DNA of 64,000 nt from Limnephilus marmoratus (GCA_917880885.1 OU862928.1:12915721-12979720); one strand, 5' to 3'. Positions 21,408 to 33,675 are shown, counted from the stretch's first letter. Numbers and translations: made by a program. Notes: a model not told the origin generated them from the sequence alone.

Positions 21408-23344
21408 AATTTTTTTTCCTCACCTCCCCAATGCCAACACTGGTTTCCAACTTAGGGGCAATTTTTTTCCCTCCCTCTTCACGGTCCCACAGTCTCGTTC
21501 TTCAATCAGCAATTGTTTAAACTTTATAATGTATAATGTTTTGTCTCGTTATCCTCAATTTGTCTAGCATTTCCATCAAGAACCCCGGCGCGATTGTAAC
21601 TTCGAATTGCAATTTAAATTATCACGGGCACGATTCCTTCATTTTCGAGTCGTCACTCGACAAAACATTATCACCGGTATTCCTACGTAAAGTGCTCAAC
21701 CAAGAAAGTTGCCGTCGTGAATAATATAGTGTTTACAAGTGTCGACCGACTAAATTTGCTAGTTTCATAAACTTATTCCGCAGAGTGCTGGTCTGTATTT
21801 GATATCGACATATTCTGCGGGTAGGGGACTATTTCGCAAAGTACTGGCCTGTATATATAACGGCATATTTTGCAGCTTAAGGGAAACAAGTGGATTAAAT
21901 TCTTTCTACCTTTTGACAATTGGGCATTTTTTTTGTACTTCTGTCGTCCGTTTCTCCCTTTTTCTTGCGCACCTATCATCTTTCATAAAGAAACAGACGA
22001 CATAATTCGAAAAATGCCTAGTTCGCGTTGACGTCGATTCCTCGAGTCAGGCATTATATCCGTATGCACATTTCTGCATATAACTTGTTATGACAAAAGG
22101 AAGTCGGCGGGTAAATACCAATAATTGGTGATGCTCAAATCAGGCTACAGCCTAGCCACGTAAATAAAAAACTATTCCCCAAGACATTGTTGAATTTTCA
22201 AACAAATACTTCCACGAAAACTTGTATAAAAGAAAAATATTTCTTTCCTTTCTTAAGAATTCCCTTTGGAAAGCTAATGGAAATATTCAAAAACATGTTC
22301 GTTTGAGGCGAACCTCGTTTCCGTTTTTTTTATTTTTTCTTTTCCGGACTTTTGCAAATTTGCAAACCTTTTTCAAAAACATCGGTATAAATTCTAAAAA
22401 CGTGTTCCATTAAGGTGAATCCCGGCCTGTGAAATTTTCATATCCGGACTTTGAAAATTTTCAAGAAATTTCCAAAACATCTGGATTTTTTTCACAAAAT
22501 CACGTTTTTTAAAGGAAACCGCTGCCCAAATTTTTCTCGTTTTTGGACTGTGAAAAATTTTCAACAAATTTCCAAAACATCTGGATTTTTTCACAAAATC
22601 ACGTTTTTTAAGGGAAACCGCTGCCCAAATTTTTCTCGTTTTTGGACTTTGAAAAATTTTCAACAAATTTCCAAAACATCTGGATTTTTTCACAAAATCA
22701 CGTTTTTTAAGGGAAACCGCTGCCCAAATTTTTCTCGTTTTTGGACTTTGAAAAATTTTCAACAAATTTCCAAAACATCTGGATTTTTTCACAAAATCAC
22801 GTTTTTGAGGCAAACCCCTGCCCAAATTTTCAAATAAACCAAACACTTATAAAAAACGTTTTTTTTTATTTCAAAAAACTTTTTGTAAAAAAATACGTCC
22901 CCAGTGGTCAATCTCTGCCCAATTTCTTTCCAATTGCGAGTCTAGTTCTCACTTTTTCCAAAATAAGGTCACTCTGATACGATCTTATACACCATGGAAG
23001 TTCCTCAAGTTACGCTGGGTATAATCCCGCACGTCTTTACTTCAAGAAAGGAAGAATTACTACAGGCCCTGTGAAATAGAAAGATTTCTCCTAAGAATAA
23101 TTCCAAAATGCCTTACTGTGACGGAATCAGTAAATTCCATCACATCAAGTTCTCAGGCGTTATCAAATTGGCAAAACATGCATCTTGTTAACCCTGATCA
23201 TCATTACGCCCCTGACCTCTCTTGGCCAGTCGTCAATCAGTGCGATGCGGTCTCTTTAAAAGTCTTATAATTCTTGTCATAAATGACGTGAGTTACTTGT
23301 AAATATTAAATGTAAATAATCACCCATATGGGCATTCGTAAGGT
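21408..23344 (+). other. Non-coding interior of the LTR element with 99-bp tandem repeat
   Basis: No gag or pol is visible. Four good units of 99-100 bp span 22451-22845 (CCAAAACATCTGGATTTTTT recurs at about 22472, 22572, 22671 and 22770), with more diverged units upstream from about 22280. The repeat stays open in both strands because its period is near 99, but it does not resemble a protein. A palindromic-looking CATATT/CTGCGGG region lies at 21780-21880. Confidence 0.8.
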
Positions 23345-24723
23345 AAATCTCCACTATAATACCTATTCATAAATCTGGAGATACGAATAAATTAGACAAT
23401 TATAGACCAATATCTCTTGTTTCAAATCTCTCGAAAATATTCGAAAAATGCATCAAGTCTAGAGTCATTGAACACTTAGAAAAATATAAAGTTCTATCGA
23501 AAAACCAATACGGCTTTCGTAAAGACCTAAGCACCGAGGATGCGATATATGAATTGACAAAAAAGATATACTCATCTATCGATAAAAAAAAGAAATGTCT
23601 TGCCATATTCCTAGATTTAAGAAAAGCTTTCGACACCGTAAATCATAATTTACTCATTACAAAAATAAATCAACTAGGCTTCAAAAAAGACACTCTAAAA
23701 CTACTCTCTAACTATCTTACAGACAGAATACGAAAAACAAAAATTGGGAATAATTATAGTTCAGAGTCAAAGATAAAAAATGGAGTTCCACAGGGAACTG
23801 TGCTTGGCCCGATTTTATTCTTAATTTATATTAATGATTTATGTAATTTTGTAATCCCTGGTAAAATTGTTTCTTACGCAGACGACACGGCAATAATAGT
23901 GGATGGTAATCATTGGAAAGAAACTTTTTTGAAAACAACTGATTGTATTTCACTGGTTTCAACATGGCTAAAATACAACAAACTCGTTTTAAACTACAGC
24001 AAAACATTTTACTTACCTTTTTATAAAACCATTAACAATAAACCTACAGACAACCTTAAAATTAGAATCCATAATACTAGTTGCAATCAAGAAATGTGCT
24101 TCATGTGTAACGAACTCACTAATGTCGAAAATATAAAATATTTAGGAGTATCAATAGATATAAATCTTAATTGGAAATCACATATTAATCAAATCACTTC
24201 TAAATTAAGATATCTGACCTACATATTTTATAGACTTAAGGAAGTACTAAACATTGAAAAATTGAAAATGATCTACTTTTCCCTGGTGCAATCATCAATC
24301 ACTTATGGCATTATAGGATGGGGTGGTGCACTTGATACATTTATTAAGCCTCTACAAATAATTCAAAAACACATAATTAAAGTCATATATAACAAACCTA
24401 AAACATTCTCGACCAACTTATTATACAAAGAAACTAAAATATTTAATATACGTAAATTATTTATATTACAAACTTTGAAATATGTATTCAAAAACAAAAA
24501 TAATTTCGAAATAAATGAAAACAGAATGAGCAAAAGAATAAATAATATATTTTACACCCCACAAACCAATACTAAATTATTGCAGACACATAGCAGTTTC
24601 ATTGGTCCTCGTTCATTTAACCTTCTACCACTACAAACTCAAATGATAAATAAAATGATAAAATATGTAAAAGAGGTAAAATTATGGTTGAATAATGTAG
24701 ATATTGAAACGCTTTTACTATAA
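23345..24723 (+). CDS. LINE reverse transcriptase, 5'-truncated but uninterrupted
   Basis: About 459 codons open from a TAA at 23342 to the stop at 24721. RT motifs in order: PIHKSGD with NYRPISLVS (about 23360-23420), FLDLRKAFDTVNH (about 23608), NGVPQGTVLGP (about 23780), VSYADDTAII (about 23870, catalytic Asp pair intact), then KYLGVSIDINLNW, SITYGIIGWGGA and a C-terminal tail. No endonuclease or ORF1 remains, as expected for a 5'-truncated target-primed insertion. The absence of stops points to a young copy. It lies inside the 20700-29911 LTR element in the same orientation. Without an N-terminus it is not expected to be functional. Confidence 0.9.
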
Positions 24724-25127
24724 ATTTATCCATCCTACTACATCTCACTTTCTATAATTTTCTTAACTGTAGTACAATATGTTTTATGTTTATTTTTTTA
24801 TAATAACTAAAAAAAAAAAAAAAAATCAAAAATCATTTTTTTCCATATTTTTATTTTATTTTTATAATGGCTGAAAAAATCCTTTTTCACTTCTTCTACC
24901 TATGTAATACTAACTTTTTATACTAACTTTATATTTTATATGTTTTTTAAGTTTATTTTATACTTTGGGTACTTTGAAATATAATTTTGTTTTAATATTA
25001 CCCACACTCAGGCAGTGCCTTAGTGGGTTTTCATTTCTTGTTAATACTATTTGTTATTATATATTATGTTATTATATGTATACTATTTGTTATTATACAT
25101 TATATGTACAAAGAAATGAGAATAAAT

Positions 25128-25165
<38 letters not shown>
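24724..25165 (+). other. LINE 3' UTR with stem-loop and long A-tail
   Basis: Stem-loop 25000-25028: ACCCAC, linker ACTC, inner hairpin AGGC-AGT-GCCT, linker TA, GTGGGT. AATAAA near 25124 precedes a long A-run (about 25133-25164) that marks the insertion end. Confidence 0.8.
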
Positions 25166-25170
<5 letters not shown>

Positions 25171-27720
25171 ACACCCGAAAGCACATTAATGTCAACGGTA
25201 GCCTAACTCCTGTACATTCTTTTTCTTTTTGCATAATTTTATATGTTCTTGTACATCCTGCGTGCATTGCCTGCTGTACCACAAGAGCACATCTTGGGGC
25301 ACCGTTTTCATACTTGTATGCATCCTCTTCCTGAAATTGATCACTTCGGGAAAGGGCCTCCTTTTCCTCCTACCATCAACGGTTCCGGAAAACTCTTGCT
25401 CCAAGACGTCGCTTTCTTTTTCACAATTCTAGCAGCATCCGCGCGTTTTTTTCTCACATCATCGCCTCATCTTGTCATATCACCCTTTTTTTATTGTTTT
25501 GTGTCGGGTTTTTGTCGTACCAGTACGTCCCTACCCTAATGTTGTAAATATAAAAATCATAAGTGCAAGTCTGTATAATAAACATTGGTTTCAGACCATT
25601 GCCGCAGCTCACTACTATGGTCACAGCACCATATTGTACGAATGTCGCGACGATTTCTGTTATAATAGGAAATCCTCCCGTTTTTTCTTTTTTCTTTTTC
25701 CTCTTCACCCCATCCTAACACATTCATAGTAATGTTGTATATTGGGGATCGTTTCGAATACACCAAATGTACACACCTATCAGGTCACATTCGCTGGATT
25801 CGAAACAATTCAAGGGCAACCTTGTTGCTACTTGTGGTTTTTCTTCTTTTTCCAAAAATTAGAATGGCGCTCAACCCAATTGCTCTATTTTTTTTTCCAG
25901 AATCGTATTTTGTCGGATTCTGAGAAAAATATTTGTTATAAAAGTGACAATACATTTCGTCCCTTCATTAACATTGTTCTTTGTACATATACAACTTCAT
26001 TATGAGTTACAATATTTTATCATGACATCAGTTTCTTTTGTCCTTTATTGTACCATTATTCTTGTTTGAAGTTTAAAATCTTGGCCAGATCTTCAATAAA
26101 ATTTGTGTTTATCGCCTTTTGGCAAGTCTTGTAACGTATGCTAATATGAAATAATTAAGCTACAGCAGTGCCGTATTAATTACATCATTGCAAACCGCCG
26201 TCTGTATTGAATGGGGACCCACCTTTTTTGAACGTAAACTTTTGTAACATTATAGGCGCGAGCCTTACAATATCTACCATTATAGGTGTGAACCTTACAA
26301 TATCCACTGCTATAGATGCGAATCTCATAATATCTTTGTGTTTTTACACGTCACGGGGAGTCCGTCATAACTACTCATTGTTTGCTCGTCAACACAGGGT
26401 TGTTGATCGAGAGGGTGATTTATCTCATTAAATTGTTTTAAATACCTATTGGGCTACTGTCTTTCAATACTGGGCAAAATTTGTTGTAAATCGTTCATTC
26501 CTGTCACGTGAGACGTGAAAACGTGACAATATCTACCATCATAGGAGAGATCCTCAAAACATCCGCCATGATACGAGAAGTTCGTTATAATTACTTTATA
26601 CTCTTAACTAAATGTTATTGAGTTGGTCGTGTGTCTTTTGGCATGAGAACCACCCCTTGTTGGTCGTGTGTCATTTATTTGGCATGAGAACCGCCCCTTT
26701 TTGGTCGTGTGTCTTTTGGCATGAGAACCGCTTTGTTATAACTGTGTACTTATATAATCTGTGCACCAAACGTGAAGACGTTACAATACTCACCATGAGT
26801 CGTGCGAACGAAATAATATCTACCCCATGTTTGTGTGACCTACCAAGTGTAGATCACACGCCTTTTATTTTCTGTTATCAGAAAATTATTGCTTTTGCAG
26901 CAGAGTACTCATTAACATGCCCGTGGACTTCCTGTCACAAGAACCCAGGAACTATCCACTATCTCAAAAGGACTAATCATACGCTTCACTCATGATTATG
27001 GGGCATCGTGTCATAGGAGTTAAGTTGATGGACACAAAAAACACCTAACTCGTTGTCTGGGAGACGAACAAGAAAACCCCCCAGGTTTGTGAGATTTGAG
27101 CAAGGGTCTGTCATTTCTCGCAAACAAGTAGGAGAATAAAACGACCCTCTAATCTTCTACCCAATACACGTGGAGGATTAGACTCTTTTATGTCAGTGTA
27201 TTCCTTTTGTCCCACACTACCAAATGGTATTGTAATGTGCCAGGATAACTGCTGTAGACCTTGTTTCACCTTCCACTCAGAGGTCGAATTTCGGAAATAG
27301 CCGAGTCCTCAGCAGTTTTCTTCGTTCAAATGTTCCCAATTGTCACCCTTTCCCTTCCTCGAAATTATCCGTGAATGGGGATATATGCGTTACGTACTTG
27401 GCGTTTCGTTTGTCAAATGGGACAACCTTCATACACGGATCCTTTCAACTTCCTACTCCTTTCCCACTTTTCATAACTTATTTGTACTCAATGTTTTTGT
27501 TCTTCGAAAGTAGAAAAAATGCTACCGTATAGACGTGAGCATAGGTCATGGAAGACCAACTTCTTTCGAACGTGGCATTTTGTCATACGTACAAACCCTT
27601 ACCTACGTGTTCTGGGAAATGTATTTAGTTTAAAAAAAAAAACTAAATGGGTTAAACAGAACCTTCCTTGAATACGTACCTTTGTAATATGTATAAGTCT
27701 GTAGTTGCATTTAGTTAACT
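25166..27720 (+). other. Non-coding LTR-element interior with short repeats
   Basis: No gag or pol. Three units of TTGGTCGTGTGTC...GGCATGAGAACC occupy 26623-26735. A family of CCTTACAATATC-type blocks preceded by ATAGGNGNGA recurs near 26250-26340 and 26520-26580. Open frames in this stretch do not resemble known proteins. Confidence 0.6.
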
Positions 27721-28412
27721 TGTTACGTTACGGAATTAATTCCCGTGCGAGCTAATAGCGAATTGACCCCTTGCACAGGCCCTCCGCCCCCCTCTCCCCA
27801 CACCGCGCGGCGCCGGTAGCCAAGCGCCGAGCGGCTCCCCGCTTCCATTCCTTTGCCGGCCTTCGGCAGAATAACTGTGTTCCCCGTGATTCGCGCTAGG
27901 CGCTCTCCGTAAACGCTCACGATGTTTTACTTTAATTGTGTATTGTGTTTACGCCTACCCAGAATCCTGTCTGCCGACCGCCTATCTCCTGCTTGTGAGT
28001 ACCAATGAACCTTGCTACCCTTCTGTGTGCTAAGAACTGACATTTAAATTCACTAAACACGTGTAGAGAGAGTTGAGAGAAGCTCCCCCCGTTGTGATAG
28101 AATTAATTAGAGATAGCCAAATACTCATGTGTGTAGTGCCGATGCTGGCCTTTTGTAGAACCCTGTTCACCTTTAATTGAATAAAACCCTTTTTCGTGCA
28201 TAACAACTGTGTTCTGATTGAGGAAGGAGACCTGGAGATTTTGAGGAAAGGAAGGGGAGTAGGAATTAACAAGCGAACCACAGACACTCGCCCTGGGTTT
28301 AAGAGGGACCTTGCTCGCGCCGGCTGTGCAGAGCTAGCCGCCGGCTTGTTTATTGCATGTCCTTTCCAGGTTTTGAGTTTAGCGTTGGCCGCAAGTAGCG
28401 CCAATGCTAGCA
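27721..28412 (+). repeat. Solo LTR nested in the LTR element, TSD AACT
   Basis: 692 bp, TGTTACG...GCTAGCA, flanked by AACT at 27717-27720 and 28413-28416. It belongs to the same family but a different subfamily: the two outer LTRs share blocks (for example CAGAGGCTCCCGCC) that this copy lacks. A solo LTR formed by LTR-LTR recombination is the simplest reading. Confidence 0.85.
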
Positions 28413-28787
28413 AACTCTCTCTCCGTCTCTCTCTCTCTCTCTACACGTCAAACAAATCCAATCTTTCTCAACATGCACACCTTGTTTCTCTCCAAACCTT
28501 TTCATCATTGGTCTACCAGGCAGGTAAACTTCAAGAATTTTGTTCTAATAATAATTTTTTCGCCGGATTAATAAGAAGACCAGCAGCTCTTCACCCCATC
28601 TACACCTGCGCCTCTCTTCATGCTGCCTTCACTACCGTCACGGAGGTCCCATGCCTTCAAACCCTACGTACCAAAAGCACCCGACCACACCTAACATAAC
28701 CTAGTGTGAGTCATGCGTGTAGTTGCGAATTGTATCATCACAAAACCATCACTCAAACAAACCCGAGCACGTCAGCTCTAAGTTGGT

Positions 28788-29085
28788 TCATGTTCCTGTT
28801 GCCATCGTGCAAATGTTCCTCCGGCATCTCGCAAATGTTCCTGTTGCCATTGTACAAATGTTCCTGCGGCACCTTGCAAATGTTCCTGTTGCCATCGTGC
28901 AAATGTTCCTGCGGCATCTCGCAAATGTTCCTGTTGCCATTGTACAAATGTTCCTGCGGCATCGCGCAAATGTTCCTGTTGCCATTGTACAAATGTTCCT
29001 GCTGCATCTTGCAAATGTTCCAGCTGCACCTTGCAAATTGCTCTGTTGCCATCATGCCAATGCTCCTGTGCCCTTGCGCAAATAA
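28788..29085 (+). repeat. Alternating 23/22-bp tandem array
   Basis: Units start CAAATGTTCC. A 23-bp type (CTGTTGCCATTGTA variants) alternates with a 22-bp type (CTGCGGCATCTCG variants), giving a 45-bp higher-order period repeated about five times, then decays. Since 45 is a multiple of three, several frames on both strands remain open. It is not a CRISPR array: there are no unique spacers. Confidence 0.85.
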
Positions 29086-29204
29086 CAATACCAACAATTG
29101 TTCATACAACAATCCCACTGTATACAAACCAGTGTACCAACCACCATGAAATTTGTTCGTTTAATTAACAATCATACTGTTAGCCACGTCGCCTTTTTTG
29201 CGGC

Positions 29205-29215
29205 GAGGGGGGAAG
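29205..29215 (+). promoter_or_regulatory. Polypurine tract
   Basis: GAGGGGGGAAG immediately before the 3' LTR, the usual plus-strand primer of LTR retroelements. A CGCC...GGCG hairpin lies just upstream. Confidence 0.8.
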
Positions 29216-29911
29216 TGTTACGTTACGGAATTGATTCCCGTGCGAGCTAATAGCGAATTGACCCCTTACACAGGCCCTCCGCCCCCCTTTCCCCGCACCG
29301 CTCGACACAAGTAGCCAAGCGCCAAGCGCCGAGCGGCTCCCGGCATTCATTCCTCGGCCAACCTTCGGCATAACAACTGTGTCCCCGTGATTGCGCTCTC
29401 CGTAAACGCTCGCGATGTTTATTTTAATTGTGCATTGTGCTCCAGAGGCTCCCGCCTCCTCAGTACCTGTCTGTTGACCGCCTATATCCTGCTTGTGAGT
29501 ACTAATGAACCTTGCTACTCCTCTGTGTGCTAAGAACTGACATTTAAATTCACTAAACACGTGTAGAGAGAGTTGAGAGAAGCTCCCCCGTTATGATAGA
29601 ATTAATTAGAGATAGCCAAATACTCATGTGTGTAGTGCCGATGCTGGCCTTTTGTAGAACCCTGTTCACCTTTAAATGAATAAAACCCTTTTTCGTGCAT
29701 AATAACTGTGTTCTGATTGAGGAAGGAGACCTGGAGATTTTGAGGAAAGGAAGGGGAGTAGGAATTTACAAGCGAACCACAAACACTCGCCCTGGGTTTA
29801 AGAGGGACCTTGCTCGCGCCGGCTGTGCAGAGCTAGCCGCCGGCTTGTTTATTGCATGTCCTTTCCAGGTTTTGGGTTTGGCGTTGGCCGCAAGTAGCGC
29901 TGATGCTAACA
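29216..29911 (+). repeat. 3' LTR
   Basis: 696 bp; equals the 5' LTR plus a 7-bp duplication (AAGCGCC) and about ten substitutions. Confidence 0.88.
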
Positions 29912-29984
29912 GTATGATTGTTAATTAAACGAACAAATTTCAATTTTATGCAATGGTTTTAGTGTCAGTTTTTCAGAACTCATA

Positions 29985-30405
29985 ATCATCATCACCATCT
30001 TCTTCCCCTTATCCTATTCGGGTCGGGGACCCATTGCATCGACAAGGCTCCTCCATACGCCCTTGTCTTGTGCTGATTGTTCGGTCTCTGTTCATGGTAG
30101 CCCCATCCTCTCCTCACACAGTTTCTGGAGTTGCCTTGCCCAACTGTGTCTGGGGCGGCCCACTGGACGTCTACCCTCTGGAATCGCACTCAGTATCTTC
30201 CTCGGAATTCGGTCATCAGACATTCTTAGTACATGCCCAAGCCACCTCAGTTGCGATTTTTCTACGAAGAGTATCTCGGATCGTGGAGTTTCTTATATGA
30301 TCCCATTTCGTAACCCCTGCCACTCCTCTCAAGTACCTCATTTCGGCAGCTTGGACTCTAGAGCGTGTTCGTTCATTTAGCATCAATATCTGGTGACCGT
30401 AAGTA
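29985..30405 (-). pseudogene. RTE-like LINE 3' coding end
   Basis: The minus strand, with frameshifts, gives RVQAAEMRYLRGVAGV, then SQLRWLGHVLRMSDDRIP, GRRPVGRPRHSW and VWRSLVDAMGPRPE, the characteristic C-terminal end of RTE-type and related LINEs. It ends in a (CATCAT)-like tail near 29985. Only the last 140 or so codons remain. Confidence 0.75.
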
Positions 30406-30950
30406 GTTTTTCAGAACTCAATAAACCAAATAATTTTATTCAATGAAGATTATTTAAATTAAATCTTCGATTCTGAAACATGTTCATATAGTGGACGGTA
30501 TCAAATAAAGCGCTAAACTTCACTTCGTATTATACAAGAAGTAAAAGCAATACTTTAAATAATTTATTTAAATTTAAAATACGTATTATTAGATGCATTA
30601 ATTCTAAATAAATAAACGAGTAGTTAGAAAAATGTCTAATGTTACAAGTAAATGAATTTTATTTTTTGTAAACATATTAATTCTATATGAAATACATACT
30701 GCATTTACTTGAAAATACCTTCGCTGAAAGCAATTTAGGGCCAATTATAGATATATTTTTTTAAATGCTTTCGTATCAAAGTAAACGTGATACAGATCCT
30801 TTTAAATTAATAAACTTTTACAGCTTACTTCTTATGACGCCATCAAACATGGATATTATCGCATTTGGATAATCAAATAACATCTTTGTATTGAAAAGTT
30901 TTAATTTTCGATGTAGATTTGTTACTTTAATTTTAATTTTTTTTGCGACG
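30406..30950. other. AT-rich non-coding DNA
   Basis: No gene, RNA or clear repeat recognised. Confidence 0.5.
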
Positions 30951-30956
30951 GGTTTC

Positions 30957-31215
30957 GACACGTCCGTGTCATTAACGAGCAAACTTAAAAATAACTTAAA
31001 AATTCTATACAAGTACACAATTAATTAGGCGGGGGTAGTGGGACGGGGGAAATTGGTGGAGGTGGAGGACGGTGGGAGGAGTCAAAATTACATTGAAACA
31101 TCGTAAGCAGAGGTGATTTACATGGTGCTATTAGTTTATTAACTAAATTTATTTTCGATTTAATTTTTTTGTAATTTCTAAAGTTTCTAAAGCGTACAAA
31201 TTAAAATATGATTTT
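30957..31215 (+). repeat. Dispersed ~250-bp repeat, copy 2
   Basis: Partner of 15095-15345, same orientation, ending at the shared AAATTAAAATATGA. Class unknown. Confidence 0.75.
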
Positions 31216-31269
31216 ACATTGCAATGTTTAAACTTGGTTTTTCCTTTTTTGAAGCTATGACCTGCCTCT

Positions 31270-33566
31270 ATGAGATGGTTAGCAAACTCGGAGGCTGCCT
31301 CTATGACATGGTTAGCATTGGCAAAAACAAAAAACTCAACTCAAATCATGAACTTACTAAGAAATATAAGCAACATCTTTACAATGACGGGAAGCAGGAG
31401 TTCCCGCTGCAGGCCAAAATTGTTGGTGAATTACACCAACATTCGCGGCCTGCACACCAATTTAAACTCTGTCCATCACCACCTTTTTCTCAATGTCCGA
31501 ACCTTCTTTTCCTGTCTGAAATACGAATAGCCGAGTCTTTAGACGCCTCCTATCTGGACTGCCCGGGCTTCACCCTCGCAAGCAAGTTCAGACGTAAAGG
31601 AGATATCTGTCTCTATAGTCAAGCTGACGTCAACTGTGTGCGACTGTTGACTCTAAAAACTCAGATTTGACGTAATGTGGGAACGCGTCAATCTTGCCAG
31701 TATACCGATCACCGAACCTTAGCGAAACAGATACGTCCGAGCTCTTCAAACATTTAACTGACACTATCGATGACCTCTTGCCCCGCTACCCTACAGCCGA
31801 GTTTGTGGTCCCTGGTCACTTCAGTGTTCATAACGAACCTTGGTTGAAGGTCTCAGGATCAACGGACTCGGTTGGACAACAAGCACATGACATCCTTTGC
31901 ACTTTGCTACAGATTGGAGCAAATGGTTCAGGAGCCTACAAGGGTTCCTGATGTCCAGACTCACCGTTCCAATCTGTTAGACCTATTTGTAAGCACTGTG
32001 CCACACGGTTACAAGATTGAAGTCACATTCACAGTCCTTTAAGAACGTCAGATCACTACCTAGTGATGACATCAATCCCTGTAAACTTCAGACCGCCAAA
32101 CGAGAGGATGAAGAGAAAAGTTTGGCACTATAGGTCAGCAGATTGGTTTGGTCTGCGGGTACATTTTAACGCTTTTCCGTGGTCAGTTGTCTGTTTTCGG
32201 ACTTCAGATCCCTCAAGATGTGCCCAGAAAATTGATGAAATCATCACATCCGCGATGGATGGCTTCATCAAATCTACTGTTAAGGACACTGGTGTAGGCT
32301 CAAAGACGTGGTTCTGTCGACAATGCGTTGAAGCAGTACGACGAAAAAACGCGACTTACCGAGCATACAACACATCGAGAACATCTGAAGACAGAACAGC
32401 TTACAACAAAATGGCAAAGGAAACCAAGAGAATGACGGCTCACTAGCAAACACCGCCACCGAAAAAGCTTACTTATTAGGTAAAATGTTTGCGGATAACT
32501 CAACCCTCGATGACCAAGGTGCTGTCCCGACGTCGGTTCCTCACTGCGGTTTTCGTATAAAAAAAGCTGAGGATCTGGCATCGGGAAGTACTACATGTTT
32601 TACGAGGGCTTGATATTAATAAAGCTAGTGGGACTAAAGGAATACCTTCCCTGGTACTGCGGAGGTGCGCTGTTGAAATAGCTCCAATTTTTCTGAAATA
32701 GCTCCAACGAAGCTTTTTAAAATGTCCCCGAAGACTGGCTCTGTGGTTAGAAAAAGCGGTTATCCAACCTATTCCAAAAAGTGACCGCTCTATCCCAGCC
32801 AACTACGCCCCATAGCGATCACATCAGTTCTGTCCAAGGTGATGGAACGTGTGATCACATCCCTCGAGAAGAACAAAATTATTAATGACCGTTAATGCGG
32901 ATTCCGGCGGAACCGCTCGTGCGGTGATCTTCTCGCGTATGTGACGCATGTTTGGTGGCGGTACCTGGAACGTTTCGATGAGACCCAAATGGTTGCACTG
33001 GATATTTCCAAGGCGTTTGACCGGGTTTGGCACTGAGGACTTCTTGTCAACAAACTGCCTTCTTGCGGACTTCCCGCATCCTTGTGTGCGTGGATTGCTG
33101 ACTTTTTGAGGGAGAGGTCGATTTAGACGGTAGCCAATGGTTTTACCTCTTCTTTACACTCGATAAATACTGGCTTCCCACCGGGATCGGTTCTGTCTCC
33201 GACATTGTTTTTGTTGCACATCGACGATCTTTTGTCAAGTGCACCAATTCATTGTTACGCGGATGACAGTACAGTCCATGATAGCTTTTGGTTCGACAAG
33301 CCCAAAGGGCTCACAAACTCTAACGGCTCGGAGAACTTTGAAACAAAGAATGGACGGTTACCTCGATAGTGTTTTCTCTTGGGGTAAAAATAACCTCGTT
33401 GAATCTAATGTTTCAAAGACTCAACCTTGTTTGATTACGACTTAAAGGGATCGAATTGAAAATCTAGTATCTTTCAATGGTAGCAATCTTCCGAACAAGC
33501 CCTCCATTGATATGCTTAGTGGAACATTGATATGCTTGGTGTAAATTAACATTATGAGTGACAGTT
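31270..33566 (+). pseudogene. BS-like LINE, 5' part of ORF2, split by a younger LINE
   Basis: Decayed endonuclease-RT. Endonuclease: NYTNIRGLHTNLNS (about 31425) and CLKYEIAESL. Linker: WHYRSADWFGL and KTWFCRQCVEAVRRKN. RT: NKASGTKGIP (about 32620), AVIQPIPKSD (32760), LDISKAFDRVWH (33000), PGSVLSPTLFLLHIDD (33180) and CYADDST (33255). Numerous stops and frameshifts. The reading reaches DMLGV near 33535 and is then interrupted by the LINE at 33567-38006; the rest of the same protein resumes at 38007. Confidence 0.85.
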
Positions 33567-33675
33567 AAGTAAATATTGTTGCCCAAACAAACATTCGCTT
33601 ATTACAAACGTATCTGTCAATTAATAGTGCATCTAAGATAATTAATATCGCACTACCTTCACGCTACGTCATATG

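Larger units (their letters stand above)
20700..29911 (+). mobile_element. 9.2-kb non-coding LTR retrotransposon (LARD-like)
   Basis: LTRs at 20700-21388 and 29216-29911 both begin TGTTACG and end GCTAACA. They are flanked by GTAT (20696-20699 and 29912-29915). A primer site TGTCGCCCAACGTGTGGC (21390-21407) differs at two positions from the tRNA-Lys-type site TGGCGCCCAACGTGGGGC. A polypurine tract GAGGGGGGAAG lies at 29205-29215. The two LTRs differ by about 10 substitutions and one 7-bp duplication, by eye, suggesting modest age. After removing a nested LINE and a solo LTR, the roughly 5.3-kb interior has no gag or pol, so movement would need proteins from a relative. Confidence 0.85.
29148..29941. 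repeat. 37-bp perfect inverted repeat across the 3' LTR boundary
   Basis: GAAATTTGTTCG...CTGTTAGC at 29148-29184 is the exact complement of 29905-29941. The right arm spans the last 7 bases of the LTR, the GTAT target duplication and flanking genomic DNA. The left arm lies inside the element, 20 bp upstream of the polypurine tract. Confidence 0.9.

Noticed and set aside
21172..21567. Open frame conserved in all three LTR copies (also at 28196 and 29695)
   Set aside because: It lies in the R/U5 part of the LTR, starts at GTG rather than ATG, and conservation follows from LTR identity. There is no protein similarity.
22394..22846. 150-codon repetitive frame on the minus strand and 128-codon frame on the plus strand
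   Set aside because: Both are products of the 99-bp tandem repeat, open on both strands at once, with no protein similarity.
28788..29085. CRISPR-like regular repeats
   Set aside because: Units are contiguous, with no unique spacers, in an insect-type genome.
28753..29127. Overlapping frames on both strands over the 23/22-bp array
   Set aside because: The 45-bp period keeps several frames open; low-complexity translation, not a gene.
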